From Actinocorallia sp. API 0066 (GTDB lineage: Bacteria; Actinomycetota; Actinomycetes; Streptosporangiales; Streptosporangiaceae): DNA of 64,000 nt. The position numbers and the translations under genes are program-made. Location of the stretch: positions 124,001 to 188,000 of the forward strand of contig NZ_JAJLQY010000001.1 of NCBI RefSeq assembly GCF_020991275.1. The letters run 5' to 3'. The notes under the pieces are model-generated. The model was not told the origin of the DNA. It was given only the letters and a program-made list of their open reading frames with translations, and searched no databases. This document shows positions 27,487-37,221 of the stretch, in pieces; the first letter of the stretch is position 1; every line of letters begins with the position of its first letter.

Positions 27487-28533
27487 GTGCTGACCTCACG
27501 GTTTGCGAGGCTGGTCTGGGCGTTTGTGGTTGTGGGGTTGCTCCTTGTGGTGGAGGGGTCGCCGGGGGTGGCGGCGGTGAAGCCTTCGGTGGACCAGGTG
27601 GAGGAGTTGCGGCGGCAGGCGACGAAGGCTCGGAACGAGTTGCAGGGGCTGGACAAGGATCTGAAGGAGCTGCGTAAGACGGTCAAGCAGTCGAAGAAGC
27701 GGCTGCGGGACACGTTGGCGCAGTTGGCGGCGGCGGACGCGCAGTTCGAGGAGATCCGGGAACCGCTCGCGCAGCTCGCGAACTCCGCGTACCAGGCGCC
27801 CGCGGCGTCGGGACCACTGTCGATCTTCGGGCCCGGCGGGCCGATCGAGGCGCTGCGGGCCTCGGCGGACGTCAACTTCCTCGCCGGGAGTGACGAGGCG
27901 CTGATCAACACGGCGAAGGAGCTGCGGGAGCGGCGGGAGACGCTCGCCAACGACGCCCAGGACCTGCAGTCGCAGACGAACCTGGACCAGGCGAAGATCA
28001 AGAAGCAGCAGAAGGCGCTGTTCAAACGGATCGCCGAACTCAACGGCCAGTTGACCAAGATGCTCAAACGGCTCGATCTGGACCGGGACACCAAGCTCAC
28101 CCTCCTGTGTGACACGAGCCTCGTCCAGGACTCGCTGAAGTTCCCGAACGGCCTGATCCCCAGCAAGTACCTGTGCCAGATCCCGCAGAAGGGGTTCCTG
28201 CTGCGGGCCGACGCGGCCCTGGCCTTCCTGAAGCTCAACGCCGCCTACAAGAAGCGGTTCGGCGTGGACATGTGCGTCAACGACGCCTACCGGGACCTCG
28301 CCGAGCAGCAGCGGCTCTACTACGCCAGGCCGGGCTTCGCGGCCATCCCGGGCCGCAGCAACCACGGCCTCGGCCAGGCGCTCGACCTGTGCGGCGGCGT
28401 CGAGAGATCCGGTTCGCTGCAGTTCACCTGGCTGGAGGCGAACGCGAAGAGCTACGGCTGGTTCCACCCGGCGTGGGCCTACAGCAGCCCGTTCGAGCCG
28501 TGGCACTGGGAGTACGGCACCGAGGACCGGTGA
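27487..28533 (+). CDS. Secreted M15-family D-alanyl-D-alanine carboxypeptidase with coiled-coil N-terminus
   Basis: A 348-residue exported cell-wall hydrolase. The signal peptide is at about 1-30 (LVWAFVVVGLLLVVEGSPGVAA). A coiled coil at about 35-95 (EELRRQATKARNELQGLDKD, then KQSKKRLRDTLAQLAAAD) and a second helical stretch at about 140-200 follow. The VanY-type peptidase domain is at about 235-348 with metal-binding SNHGLGQALDLC and WHWEYG. The GTG at 27487 has GGAGG 7 bases upstream; a longer open frame exists over the G-rich leader. The coiled coil may bind a divisome or FtsEX-type partner, by analogy with other cell-wall hydrolases. Bases 27260-27486 upstream are strongly G-rich without a gene. 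Confidence 0.88.
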   Translation: MLTSRFARLVWAFVVVGLLLVVEGSPGVAAVKPSVDQVEELRRQATKARNELQGLDKDLKELRKTVKQSKKRLRDTLAQLAAADAQFEEIREPLAQLANSAYQAPAASGPLSIFGPGGPIEALRASADVNFLAGSDEALINTAKELRERRETLANDAQDLQSQTNLDQAKIKKQQKALFKRIAELNGQLTKMLKRLDLDRDTKLTLLCDTSLVQDSLKFPNGLIPSKYLCQIPQKGFLLRADAALAFLKLNAAYKKRFGVDMCVNDAYRDLAEQQRLYYARPGFAAIPGRSNHGLGQALDLCGGVERSGSLQFTWLEANAKSYGWFHPAWAYSSPFEPWHWEYGTEDR

Positions 28534-28668
28534 GCCCGGCGCGCCACGCGACGGGGTTTCCACGGGTGTGCTGACCGCGGGTCATTGATCCTCCCGAAAT
28601 CGCCGGCCACGCCCGTCGCGGCCGTCCCCGGCACGTTAACCCGCCGCTGAGAATTCTGCTCAGACGCC

Positions 28669-28677
28669 TGTGGATAA
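28669..28677 (-). promoter_or_regulatory. Perfect DnaA-box consensus TTATCCACA (minus strand)
   Basis: This is a second exact 9-mer match, again followed by GG in its own direction. It lies in the 258-base gap between two convergent genes, which otherwise shows no gene. Confidence 0.35.
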
Positions 28678-28791
28678 CCGCGGAAACGCCGTGCGCCAGG
28701 GGCTTTCGGGGGTTCGGGGAAACGCCGGAACGCGCCCGCCGACCGGCGTGCGCGTTCCGCTTGGATCTCCCGAACCGGGGCGAACCCGGCG

Positions 28792-29121
28792 TCAGGTCGA
28801 GGACGTGGAACCCGTGCTCGACGACGTCGAGGGCGACGAGGACGTCGAGGAAGACGACGACTCGGTCTTCGCGGGAGCCGAGTCGGACTTCGTCTCGGCC
28901 TTCTTCTCGGAGGTCGTCGTCACCGGGGTCGAGGACTTGCCGGAACCGCGACTGTCGTTGCGGTAGAAGCCGGATCCCTTGAACACGATGCCGACGGCGG
29001 AGAAGACCTTGCGAAGGTTGCCGCCGCAGTTCGGGCACTCGGTCAGGGCGTCGTCGGTGAACTTCTGGACGACTTCCAGCCCTTCGCCGCAATCAGCGCA
29101 CGCGTACTGGTACGTGGGCAC
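28792..29121 (-). CDS. FmdB/zinc-ribbon family small protein with Ser/Thr-rich tail
   Basis: The first ~45 residues form a CxxC-CxxC zinc ribbon (YACADCGEG, ECPNCGGNLRKV) with PTYQYACADCGEGLEVVQKF, the FmdB regulatory-protein signature, followed by GIVFKGSGFYRNDSRG. The last ~45 residues are Ser/Thr with some Lys/Glu and end in runs of SSSSSTSSS. Such proteins are common next to mechanosensitive channel or folate genes in actinobacteria, but their role is unclear. GTG at 29121 (109 aa) starts the zinc ribbon; an upstream start is possible but poorly supported. Confidence 0.85.
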   Translation of the reverse strand: MPTYQYACADCGEGLEVVQKFTDDALTECPNCGGNLRKVFSAVGIVFKGSGFYRNDSRGSGKSSTPVTTTSEKKAETKSDSAPAKTESSSSSTSSSPSTSSSTGSTSST

Positions 29122-29177
29122 GGTCACTCCTTCGCAACGCTGTTGGCACTCGGCATCGCCGACTGCCAATAGTACGT

Positions 29178-30692
29178 CTAGTCTCCGTGCTCTCCGAACC
29201 AGCCCGCCAGCTTGCCCTGTCTACTGACCGCGCGCAGGCGTTTCTCGGCCTCGTCGCGGTCGGCCGCCGTGGTGACGACCAGCAGCGAGTCGCCGCCCTG
29301 GAGCACCGTGTGGTCACCGGGGACAAAGCTGTGTTTCTCCGGCATGCCCCCAGTTCCGACGATCTCGCGGAGCACCATGGTGATCTGCGCGCCCTTGGGC
29401 AGCCGCAGTTCGAAGATCTCGACCCCGGCGAGCCGCGACCCGTGCGGGATGCTGATCTGGAGCAGGTCGGCTTTCAACGCCTCCAGTGGCGCCGCTTCGA
29501 CGCCGAGGTCCGCGGGCTGTCCCTCCTCGGTGATCCTGAGCCGTTTGGCGAGGAACGGAAGGGTGGGCCCCTGCACGAGCGTGAAGATCACCACGATGAT
29601 GAAGACGGCGGAGAACATCGCGTCCGACCCGGGGATGTCGTGCGTCATGGGGACGGTCGCGAAGATGATCGGGACGGCGCCGCGTAGGCCGGCCCAGGAC
29701 AGGAACGCCTTCTCCCGCCAGCTCACCTTGAAGCCGAAGGTGGCGATGAGGACGGACACGGGTCGGGCGACGAACGACAGGATGAGCCCGGCCACGACGC
29801 CGAAGACGAGCTGTCCGGGGAGTTCGGAAGGCGACGCGAGCAGGCCGAGCATGATGAACAGCCCGATCTGCGCCAGCCAGGCGACGCCCTCGGCGAATCC
29901 CAGGGTGGCGGGCCGGTGCGGGAGCCCGGAGTTGCCCAGGACGAGGGCCGCCAGGTAGCAGGCGAGGAAGCCTGACGCGTGCAGCATGGCCGCGCTGCCG
30001 TAGGCGCCGAACCCGAGCGACATGACAGCCAGCGGGTACAGGCCGGACGCCGGTAGCGCGACCTTCCGCAGTACCCAGGCTCCGCCCCATCCGATGAGCA
30101 GCCCGACGACCCCGCCCACGGCCAGCTCGTACCCGAGGACGGCCAGCAGCGACCCCACCCCGGACCCGCCGTGCGACGTGGTGCTCAGCATGACGACGAG
30201 GATGACGACGGGCGCGTCGTTGAACCCCGACTCGGCTTCGAGCATGCCCGCCAGCCGGGGCGGTAGCGGGAGCCTGCGGAGTACGGAGAAGACGGCGGCC
30301 GAGTCTGTCGGGGCCAGGACGGCGCCCAGGAGCAGCGCGATCCGCCAGTCGGCGCCGAGCAGGTAGTGGGCGGAGGCGGCGACGATGCCGATGCTGACCG
30401 TGGTGCCGACGACGGCGAGGGACATCGCGGCGGGCACGCCGCCGCGCATGTGCCGCCAGTCGGTGGTGAGGCCGCCTTCGATGAGGATGATGACGAGCGC
30501 GGTGAGCCCGAGCGTCTGCGCGAGCTGGGCGTCGTCGAAGTGGATCCCGACGGGTCCGGCCTCGCCGAGCAGGAGCCCGAGGCCGAGGTAGGCGAGCAGG
30601 CTCGGAAGCCCCAGCCGGTAAGAGAGCCGGACGGCCACGATCGCCACAAGCACCATCGCCGCGCCGAACGCGAGCCACTCGTCAAGCCCCAC
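29178..30692 (-). CDS. CPA1-family cation:proton antiporter with RCK C-terminal domain
   Basis: A 504-residue antiporter of the NhaP2/CvrA K+/H+ type. About 12-13 membrane helices span residues 5-390, including the ion site in GAVLAPTDSAAVFSVLR and ESGFNDAPVVILVVML. A cytoplasmic TrkA-C/RCK_C domain spans about 400-490 (LRLPKGAQITMVLREIVG and DHTVLQGGDSLLVVTTAAD), which senses ligand or nucleotide. The role is K+ or Na+ extrusion against protons at the inner membrane. GTG start; it is separated from the next upstream gene by 60 bases. Confidence 0.92.
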   Translation of the reverse strand: MGLDEWLAFGAAMVLVAIVAVRLSYRLGLPSLLAYLGLGLLLGEAGPVGIHFDDAQLAQTLGLTALVIILIEGGLTTDWRHMRGGVPAAMSLAVVGTTVSIGIVAASAHYLLGADWRIALLLGAVLAPTDSAAVFSVLRRLPLPPRLAGMLEAESGFNDAPVVILVVMLSTTSHGGSGVGSLLAVLGYELAVGGVVGLLIGWGGAWVLRKVALPASGLYPLAVMSLGFGAYGSAAMLHASGFLACYLAALVLGNSGLPHRPATLGFAEGVAWLAQIGLFIMLGLLASPSELPGQLVFGVVAGLILSFVARPVSVLIATFGFKVSWREKAFLSWAGLRGAVPIIFATVPMTHDIPGSDAMFSAVFIIVVIFTLVQGPTLPFLAKRLRITEEGQPADLGVEAAPLEALKADLLQISIPHGSRLAGVEIFELRLPKGAQITMVLREIVGTGGMPEKHSFVPGDHTVLQGGDSLLVVTTAADRDEAEKRLRAVSRQGKLAGWFGEHGD

Positions 30693-30752
30693 CGATCACC
30701 TCCGCCCGGCAATTATCCCGAACGGAACAGTCTGGTAGGGACCGTACGAATG

Positions 30753-31736
30753 TTACGAAACTGACGAACGGCGCTCGATGTGCGGGCCGAGACCGTTGAC
30801 GACGTGCCGCACCGGCTCGCCGGAGACCAGCCGTGTGACGTTCGCGACGACCTCGCCGATGATGGCGAGCTGCGCCTGGCCGCTCGCGCCCGCCGCGTGC
30901 GGCGACAGCAGCGCGTTCTCGTGCGTGCGCAGCGGATGCCCGGCAGGGAGCGGCTCGGCCTCGAAGACGTCGAGGGCGGCGCCGCCGAGCGCGCCGGACT
31001 CCAGCGCGGCGAGCACCGCGGCGTCCGGCACGATGCCGCCGCGCGCGACGTTCACCAGCAGCGCCCCCGACGGCAGGAGGGCGAGCTCCCGCTCACCGAT
31101 GAGCCCGTGCGTCTCCGGCGTCAGCGGTAGCGCGACGACGAGGACGCTGGCGGTGGACAGCAGCTCCTCCAGCGACAGATAGGCGGCGACGGCGTCGGGC
31201 TTCGGGGTACGGCTCCAGTAGGAGACCCGGCAGCCCAGCGCGGAGAACAGCCGGGCCGTCTCGGCGCCGATCGCGCCGTACCCGACGACGCCGACGTGCT
31301 GGGCGTGCAGCTCGCGGCCGCCGATCTCCAGCTGCGGCCAGCTGTCTTCGCGCACCCGCCTGTCCGCCCAGGCCAGCCGGCGGCAGAGCGCGAACGCCGC
31401 GCCGACCGCCCACTCGGCGACGGCCCTGGTGTTGGCGCCCGGCGTGTTGGCGACGGCGACGCCCGCCGCCGTCAGCGCGTCGAGGTCGCAGCTGTCGACG
31501 CCGACCTGGGGCATCTGCACGAACGTGAGTCGCGGCGCGGCCAGGACGGCGGCGGCGTCGAGCGCGAGCGCCCCGGTGAAGTCGCCCACGACGGCGTCGG
31601 CGTCAGCGAGGACGGCGTGCAGCCCCGCGGTGTCGCGGGTGGCCGGCACGGCGAACTCGGCACGGTCGCGCACGTCGGCGAAGAGGCCGTCGATGAGTTC
31701 CACGGGCAGCGGCGGCAGCGCCGCGATCTTCCACAT
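30753..31736 (-). CDS. D-isomer-specific 2-hydroxyacid dehydrogenase
   Basis: A 327-residue NAD-dependent reductase. The nucleotide fold has GVVGYGAIGAETARLF. The catalytic Arg is in LLVNVARGGIVPDAAV, the Glu in DVFEAEPLPAGHPL and the His in ALLSPHAAGASG. These residues identify the glyoxylate/hydroxypyruvate reductase, phosphoglycerate dehydrogenase and formate dehydrogenase superfamily; length and absence of an ACT domain argue against SerA. Substrate unknown. Its start lies 9 bases after the stop of the cyclo-ligase gene, so the two are likely cotranscribed. Confidence 0.9.
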   Translation of the reverse strand: MWKIAALPPLPVELIDGLFADVRDRAEFAVPATRDTAGLHAVLADADAVVGDFTGALALDAAAVLAAPRLTFVQMPQVGVDSCDLDALTAAGVAVANTPGANTRAVAEWAVGAAFALCRRLAWADRRVREDSWPQLEIGGRELHAQHVGVVGYGAIGAETARLFSALGCRVSYWSRTPKPDAVAAYLSLEELLSTASVLVVALPLTPETHGLIGERELALLPSGALLVNVARGGIVPDAAVLAALESGALGGAALDVFEAEPLPAGHPLRTHENALLSPHAAGASGQAQLAIIGEVVANVTRLVSGEPVRHVVNGLGPHIERRSSVS

Positions 31737-31745
31737 GACCGCACC

Positions 31746-32351
31746 CTAGGGGACGGCGGCGGCGTCACGGGAGGCTGTCCCCAGCCTGTGGAAACCCGAG
31801 GGCGTCACCACCGCGCGCACCGGCACGTCGTGCGGCTCGGCCGGGATCTCGTCGAGGAACTCGCCGTCGTAGACGACGCCGACCGTGAGGATCGCGGGGC
31901 CGACCCGCGCCAGCGCCCGGTCGTAGAACCCGCCGCCGCGCCCCAGCCGGTTGCCGCGCCTGTCGACGGCCAGGGCGGGCACCAGGACGACGTCGGCGGC
32001 CTTGACCGCGTCCGCCCCGCGCAGGGGCTCGGTGGGCTCCAGAAGGCCGTACGGGCCCGCCTGGAGCGACTCGGGGCCCTCATAGGACGCCCAGTCCAGT
32101 TCGCCGTCTTTTCGGACGACCGGCAACAGAACGTAAGAACCCCGCTTCCACAGGGCGAAGAGGAGACTTTTCGTGCCCGGTTCGTTACCCACCGAGACAT
32201 AAGCTGCGATGGAAGACGCCATCTCAAGCTCGGGGACGGTCAGGAGGGTGTCGCGTATGGCAGAGCTCGCCCGGTCCTGTTCGGAACTGGGTAGAACACT
32301 CCTAGCTTGACGTATATGGGTTCGCAACGAGGGCTTAACGTCTTCCTGCAC
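31746..32351 (-). CDS. 5-formyltetrahydrofolate cyclo-ligase
   Basis: A 201-residue enzyme that converts 5-formyl-THF to 5,10-methenyl-THF with ATP. Signatures are a basic N-terminal stretch (SLRTHIRQARSVLP), substrate region WASYEGPESLQAGPYGLLEP, and the loop ALAVDRRGNRLGRGGGFYDR. The GTG at 32351 has GGGAG 6 bases upstream. The gene is divergent from galU with only 34 bases between starts, an arrangement (cyclo-ligase - galU - moeA) frequent in actinobacteria. Confidence 0.92.
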   Translation of the reverse strand: MQEDVKPSLRTHIRQARSVLPSSEQDRASSAIRDTLLTVPELEMASSIAAYVSVGNEPGTKSLLFALWKRGSYVLLPVVRKDGELDWASYEGPESLQAGPYGLLEPTEPLRGADAVKAADVVLVPALAVDRRGNRLGRGGGFYDRALARVGPAILTVGVVYDGEFLDEIPAEPHDVPVRAVVTPSGFHRLGTASRDAAAVP

Positions 32352-32385
32352 CCGACACTCCCTTCAGTTGACTAGGGTTTTTCCT

Positions 32386-33291
<906 letters not shown>

Positions 33292-33304
33292 AATACATGG
33301 GGGC

Positions 33305-34504
33305 ATGAGAACAGTCCCGGAGCACCTCGCCGCGATCGTCGCGCGGCTCAGCCCGCTGCCGCCCGTCCGGCTTCCGCTGCTGGAGGCGGCCGGGACCGTG
33401 CTCGCCGAAGATGTCTCCTCACCCGTCGACCTCCCCCCGTTCGACAACTCGGCGATGGACGGATACGCGGTGTGCGCGTCCGACCTCGCCACGCCACCGG
33501 TGACGCTACCCGTCGCCACCGACATTCCGGCGGGCGACGCCGCGGCGCACGGGATCCGGCCGGGGCAGGCGGCGCGCATCATGACCGGCGCGCCGCTGCC
33601 CCCGGGCGCCGACACCGTCGTCCCCGTCGAGTGGACCGACGGCGGCGCCCACGAGGTCCGGATCGACCGCGGGGCCCCGGTCGGCAACTACATCCGCCGC
33701 GCGGGCGAGGACGTGCGGCGCGGCGCGACGGTGCTGGCGGCCGGGACGCCGCTGGGCGCCGCCCAGCTCGGCATCGCGGCCTCGGCGGGCAGGCCGGACC
33801 TGCTCGTCAGGCCGCGGCCGCGCGTCACCGTGCTGTCCACCGGCGACGAGCTGCGCCCGCCGGGCGTCCCGCTGGAGCACGGCCAGATCTGGGACTCCAA
33901 CAGCTTCATGCTGGCCGCCGCCGTCGCTGAGGCGGGCGGGGCGGCGACGCGGCGGTCGTTCGTGGGCGACGACCCGGCGAAGGTCCGCGCGGCCCTGGAC
34001 GCCGAACTGGAGGGCGCCGACGCCGTCATCACCACCGGCGGCGTCTCGATGGGCGCCTACGACGTGGTGAAGGCCGTCCTTTCGGGCGGGGGAGAGGTCG
34101 AGTTCGAGAAGGTCGCGATGCGGCCCGGCAAGCCGCAGGGGTTCGGACTCCTGGACGGACGCGTCCCGATCTTCACCCTTCCCGGCAACCCGGTGAGCGC
34201 GTACGTGTCGTTCCAGGTGTTCGTCCGCCCTGCGCTGCGCTACCTCCAGGGCCTGCCCGCCGAAGGGCTGCCCACCGTGACGGCCGTGTGCGAATCCGCC
34301 CTGACGTCGCCCGAAGGCGTCCAGCAGTACCTACGCGGCGTCCTCGCCTTCACCGGAGGCGGCTACCGGGTCCGTCCCGCGACGGCGCAGGGATCCCACC
34401 AGATGGCGGCGCTCGCCGCGGCGTCCGGCCTCATCGTCGTCCCGGCCGAGGTGACGGAGCTGCCGGCGGGCGCCGAGGTCGAGGTCCTTAGGCTGCCCTC
34501 GTGA
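33305..34504 (+). CDS. MoeA/gephyrin-like protein (Glp candidate)
   Basis: A 399-residue MoeA fold. Domains include the N-terminal arm with PPFDNSAMDGYAV, the MTGAPLPPGADTVVPVEW stretch, the MPT-binding fold (VLSTGDELRPPG, ITTGGVSMGAYDVV, MRPGKPQGFG, TLPGNPVSAYVS) and a C-terminal beta domain. Classic MoeA inserts molybdate into adenylyl-molybdopterin. However, the neighbourhood galU - moeA - rimJ-like - GlpR/SepX is the one where corynebacteria encode Glp, a MoeA paralogue that acts in cell division with receptor GlpR. Here moaC and a mog gene follow with 4-base overlaps, so a Moco role is also supported. Both roles remain open. Confidence 0.88.
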   Translation: MRTVPEHLAAIVARLSPLPPVRLPLLEAAGTVLAEDVSSPVDLPPFDNSAMDGYAVCASDLATPPVTLPVATDIPAGDAAAHGIRPGQAARIMTGAPLPPGADTVVPVEWTDGGAHEVRIDRGAPVGNYIRRAGEDVRRGATVLAAGTPLGAAQLGIAASAGRPDLLVRPRPRVTVLSTGDELRPPGVPLEHGQIWDSNSFMLAAAVAEAGGAATRRSFVGDDPAKVRAALDAELEGADAVITTGGVSMGAYDVVKAVLSGGGEVEFEKVAMRPGKPQGFGLLDGRVPIFTLPGNPVSAYVSFQVFVRPALRYLQGLPAEGLPTVTAVCESALTSPEGVQQYLRGVLAFTGGGYRVRPATAQGSHQMAALAAASGLIVVPAEVTELPAGAEVEVLRLPS

Positions 34505-34977
34505 AGTTCTCCCATCTCGACGAGTCGGGCGCGGCCCGCATGGTCGATGTCTCGGCCAAGGACGTCACCGTGCGCACCGCGACGGCACGGGGCTTCGTCC
34601 GCCTCTCCGCCTCCTGTGTCGCCGCGCTGCGCGAGGGCGGCGTGCCGAAGGGCGACGCCCTCGCCGTCGCCCGTATCGCGGGCATCATGGGCGCGAAGAA
34701 GACACCCGACCTCGTGCCTATGTGCCATCCGATCCCGATCCACGGCGTGCAGGTGGATCTGCGCGTCACCGACGAAGGGGTCTTCGTCGAGGCGCGTGCC
34801 AAGACGGCCGACAGGACGGGCATAGAGATGGAGGCCCTCACCGCCGTCTCCGTCGCGGCGCTCGCGTTGGTCGATATGGTCAAGGCCGTCGATCCCGGCG
34901 CCGTCATCACCGACGTGCGCGTCGTGGAGAAGACCGGGGGCAAGACAGGTACCTGGAACCGTCCGGAGGAGCCATGA
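34501..34977 (+). CDS. moaC: Cyclic pyranopterin monophosphate synthase MoaC
   Basis: A 158-residue MoaC, second step of molybdenum cofactor synthesis. It has SHLDESGAARMVDVS at the N-terminus, the catalytic KKTPDLVPMCHPIPIHGVQV and DRTGIEMEALTAVSVAALAL. The GTG start overlaps the moeA stop by 4 bases (GTGA), and its own stop overlaps the next ATG, so the three are translationally coupled. No moaA, moaD or moaE is in the window. Confidence 0.96.
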   Translation: MKFSHLDESGAARMVDVSAKDVTVRTATARGFVRLSASCVAALREGGVPKGDALAVARIAGIMGAKKTPDLVPMCHPIPIHGVQVDLRVTDEGVFVEARAKTADRTGIEMEALTAVSVAALALVDMVKAVDPGAVITDVRVVEKTGGKTGTWNRPEEP

Positions 34978-35462
34978 CCGTGCGCGCGCTAGCGGTGACC
35001 GTCTCGACCCGGGCTGCGGGCGGCGTCTACGAGGACCGCTCGGGGCCGCTGCTGGCCGAACTCCTGCGCGAGTGGGGCTGCCAGGTGGACGGCCCCCGTG
35101 TGGTGCCGGACGGGGAGCCCGTCCTGAGCGTGCTCAAGGAGGCCGTCGAGGAGGGCTACCAGGTGGTGGTCACCTCCGGCGGCACAGGGCTCACCCCGAC
35201 CGACCGCACCCCGGAGATGACCCGCCAGGTGATCGAACGGGACGTTCCGGGCATCGCCGAGGCGATCCGGCAGCGCGGCTCGGTCGCCACCGCGATCCTC
35301 TCGCGCGGTCTGGCCGGGACGGCGGGCGGCACCCTGATCGTCAACCTCCCCGGCTCGACGGGTGGCGTCCGCGAGGGTATGGCCGTCCTTGGGCCGGTGC
35401 TCGCCCACGCCGTCTCCCAGATCGGCGGAGGCGACCATCCGCGACCGGGCGATGGCGGATGA
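34974..35462 (+). CDS. Molybdopterin adenylyltransferase-like (MogA/MoaB family)
   Basis: A 162-residue protein with the MogA/MoaB fold: VTSGGTGLTPTDRTPEMTRQ, AIRQRGSVATAILSRGLAG and VNLPGSTGGVREGM, the substrate-binding loops that adenylate molybdopterin. The ATG overlaps the moaC stop. The C-terminus is a short Gly/Asp/Pro-rich tail. Sequence alone does not split MogA from MoaB. It completes a coupled moeA-moaC-mog set. Confidence 0.93.
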   Translation: MTVRALAVTVSTRAAGGVYEDRSGPLLAELLREWGCQVDGPRVVPDGEPVLSVLKEAVEEGYQVVVTSGGTGLTPTDRTPEMTRQVIERDVPGIAEAIRQRGSVATAILSRGLAGTAGGTLIVNLPGSTGGVREGMAVLGPVLAHAVSQIGGGDHPRPGDGG

Positions 35463-35480
35463 CGCCCCGGCCGCGCAATC

Positions 35481-36104
35481 ATGGTGGGTGTGGAACGGAT
35501 GCGAGGGTGGCCGGTCACCCTGACCGACGGGCCTGTCGGCCTGCGGCCCCTGCGGCTGCGGGACGCCGCGACCTGGCGCGACGTGCGCGTGCGCAACGCC
35601 GACTGGCTGCGGCCGTGGGAGCCCACCAACCCTGAGACGCCGCTCTTCCGCAGCGGCCTCGGCCCGTACTACAGCATGATCCACACCATGCGCAGGGAGG
35701 CCCGCACAGGGCTGTCGCTGCCCTGGGTCGTCACCTACGAGGGTGTCTTCGCGGGCCAGCTGACGATCGGCGCGATCGTGTGGGGATCGGCGCGTAGCGC
35801 GCAGGTCGGCTACTGGATCGACCGGGCGTACGCGGGGCGCGGCATCACCCCGACGGCCGTCGCGCTCGCCGTCGACCACTGTTTCCTCACCGTCGGGCTG
35901 CACCGCGTCGAGGCGGCGATCCGGCCGGAGAACGCGGCGTCGCGCCGGGTCGTGGAGAAGCTCGGCTTCCGCGACGAGGGCGTGCGCCGCCGTCAGCTGC
36001 ACATCGACGGGGCGTGGCGCGACCACATCTGCTACGCCCTGACGGCAGAGGACGTTCCGGACGGACTGGCCACCCGGTGGCGGGCGCAGCGGGCCCGGCA
36101 CTAA
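35481..36104 (+). CDS. GNAT acetyltransferase, RimJ/RimL type
   Basis: A ~200-residue N-acetyltransferase. It has LRPLRLRDAATWRDVRVRNADWLRPWEP, the acetyl-CoA motif QVGYWIDRAYAGRGITP, then VGLHRVEAAIRPENAASRRV and VEKLGFRDEGVRRRQLHIDG, standard for RimJ/RimL ribosomal-protein or small-molecule acetyltransferases. The same family member stands between moeA and glpR in mycobacteria and corynebacteria. The start may be ATG 35481, GTG 35490 or ATG 35499. It begins 18 bases after the mog stop, so it is probably in the same operon. Confidence 0.9.
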   Translation: MVGVERMRGWPVTLTDGPVGLRPLRLRDAATWRDVRVRNADWLRPWEPTNPETPLFRSGLGPYYSMIHTMRREARTGLSLPWVVTYEGVFAGQLTIGAIVWGSARSAQVGYWIDRAYAGRGITPTAVALAVDHCFLTVGLHRVEAAIRPENAASRRVVEKLGFRDEGVRRRQLHIDGAWRDHICYALTAEDVPDGLATRWRAQRARH

Positions 36105-36306
36105 CGGCAAACCCCGGATGATCCTCACGATCGAGAAAACTTCGCTCAAGAACGGGTCATCACTGGAGAGATCTCACGACACACCGTCCCCTATGCTCGT
36201 CAAGACTAGGCACCGGTCCTACCGTGCGGAACGTGAGCATGCCAACGTCCCGGAGCCGCATCGCTCCCGGGTGTGCTCGCCGTGAGCCGGTCCCGGGGGG
36301 ATGTCG

Positions 36307-36945
36307 ATGAGCAGCACCCTCCTCTACCTGGCCATCGTCGCGGTGTGGGCCGTCGTTCTTGTACCCATGTGGCTGCACCGTGATTCAGACACCCCCTCCG
36401 GCTTCACCCGCCTTCTGGCCCGCCGCCCCGCCGCCGAGTACGACGACTACACCTTCGATGACGCGGAGACTGTCGCCGCCCCCACCGAGGAGATCGAGGA
36501 TGAGGTCGAGGTCGAGGACGACGACCTCGACGTGCCGGAGCCCGTCCGCGCGCCGGTCAGGCAGCCGCTCACTGCGGGGCACCGCAGGGCGCGCCGCTCG
36601 GCTGTGATGGCCCGGCGGCGCCGCAACACGACGACGCTCACGCTGGTCGCCGCCGTGTCCGCCTTCGCCTCCGCGTTCACCGCCGCGCCCTGGTGGATCA
36701 CGGTGCCGCCGGTGCTGCTGCTGCTCGCGCACTTCGCGCTGCTGCGCGCCGCGAGCCGGATCGACGCCTCCCGCACCGCGGCCCGCCGTGCCGCCGAGGC
36801 GGCCGCCCGCCGCGCCGCCGTCCCGCCCCCGGCCCCCGCTCCCATCGCCGAGATCCTCCCCTTCACCACCCGCCCCGAGCCCGTCGTCGCCCGCGACGAG
36901 GTCTTCGACCAGTACGCCGACCAACCGCGCGCCGTCAACGACTGA
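36307..36945 (+). CDS. SepX/GlpR-family membrane divisome protein
   Basis: A 212-residue membrane protein. The first TM is at about 3-22, with the family motif VAVWAVVLVPMWLHRDSD. A cytoplasmic acidic stretch follows at about 50-80 (EEIEDEVEVEDDDLDV), then a basic segment RRARRSAVMARRRRN and two close TM helices at about 107-145. An Ala/Arg-rich amphipathic region and a Pro-rich tail end the protein. The layout and position after galU-moeA-rimJ match GlpR of corynebacteria and SepX of Streptomyces, membrane proteins of the actinobacterial divisome. The start at 36307 has GGGGGG 6 bases upstream; an ATG 2 codons earlier is possible. A 196-base gap upstream suggests its own promoter. Confidence 0.8.
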   Translation: MSSTLLYLAIVAVWAVVLVPMWLHRDSDTPSGFTRLLARRPAAEYDDYTFDDAETVAAPTEEIEDEVEVEDDDLDVPEPVRAPVRQPLTAGHRRARRSAVMARRRRNTTTLTLVAAVSAFASAFTAAPWWITVPPVLLLLAHFALLRAASRIDASRTAARRAAEAAARRAAVPPPAPAPIAEILPFTTRPEPVVARDEVFDQYADQPRAVND

Positions 36946-37221
36946 CCCCGACCCACCCCGCTTCGCCACCAAACCGCTTTTCCCGGCTGATCTCGCGCAC
37001 CGTCGGCCGAAGGCGGGTCCGTCGGGCGATGACGCGGTGCCGCTGCGGGCCCTGTGCGCCGCCACGGCGGGCTTGGCGGCGGCGGTGCGGTTGGGTGTGG
37101 CTGTGGCGCCGCGCGGGGCTGTGGCGCCGGGTCAGGACGTCGCGGGGCGGGGCGTGCCGGAGGGTGGAGTTCGGTGGTGTTGAGGTCCGCGCCGGAGCCG
37201 CCGGAAGTCCTATCATCGGGC

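Noticed and set aside
28424-29092. Minus-strand frame (222 codons) over the gap after the D,D-carboxypeptidase gene
   Set aside because: It overlaps two real genes and reads as Arg/Gly/Ser-rich shadow; the 258-base gap holds no supported gene.
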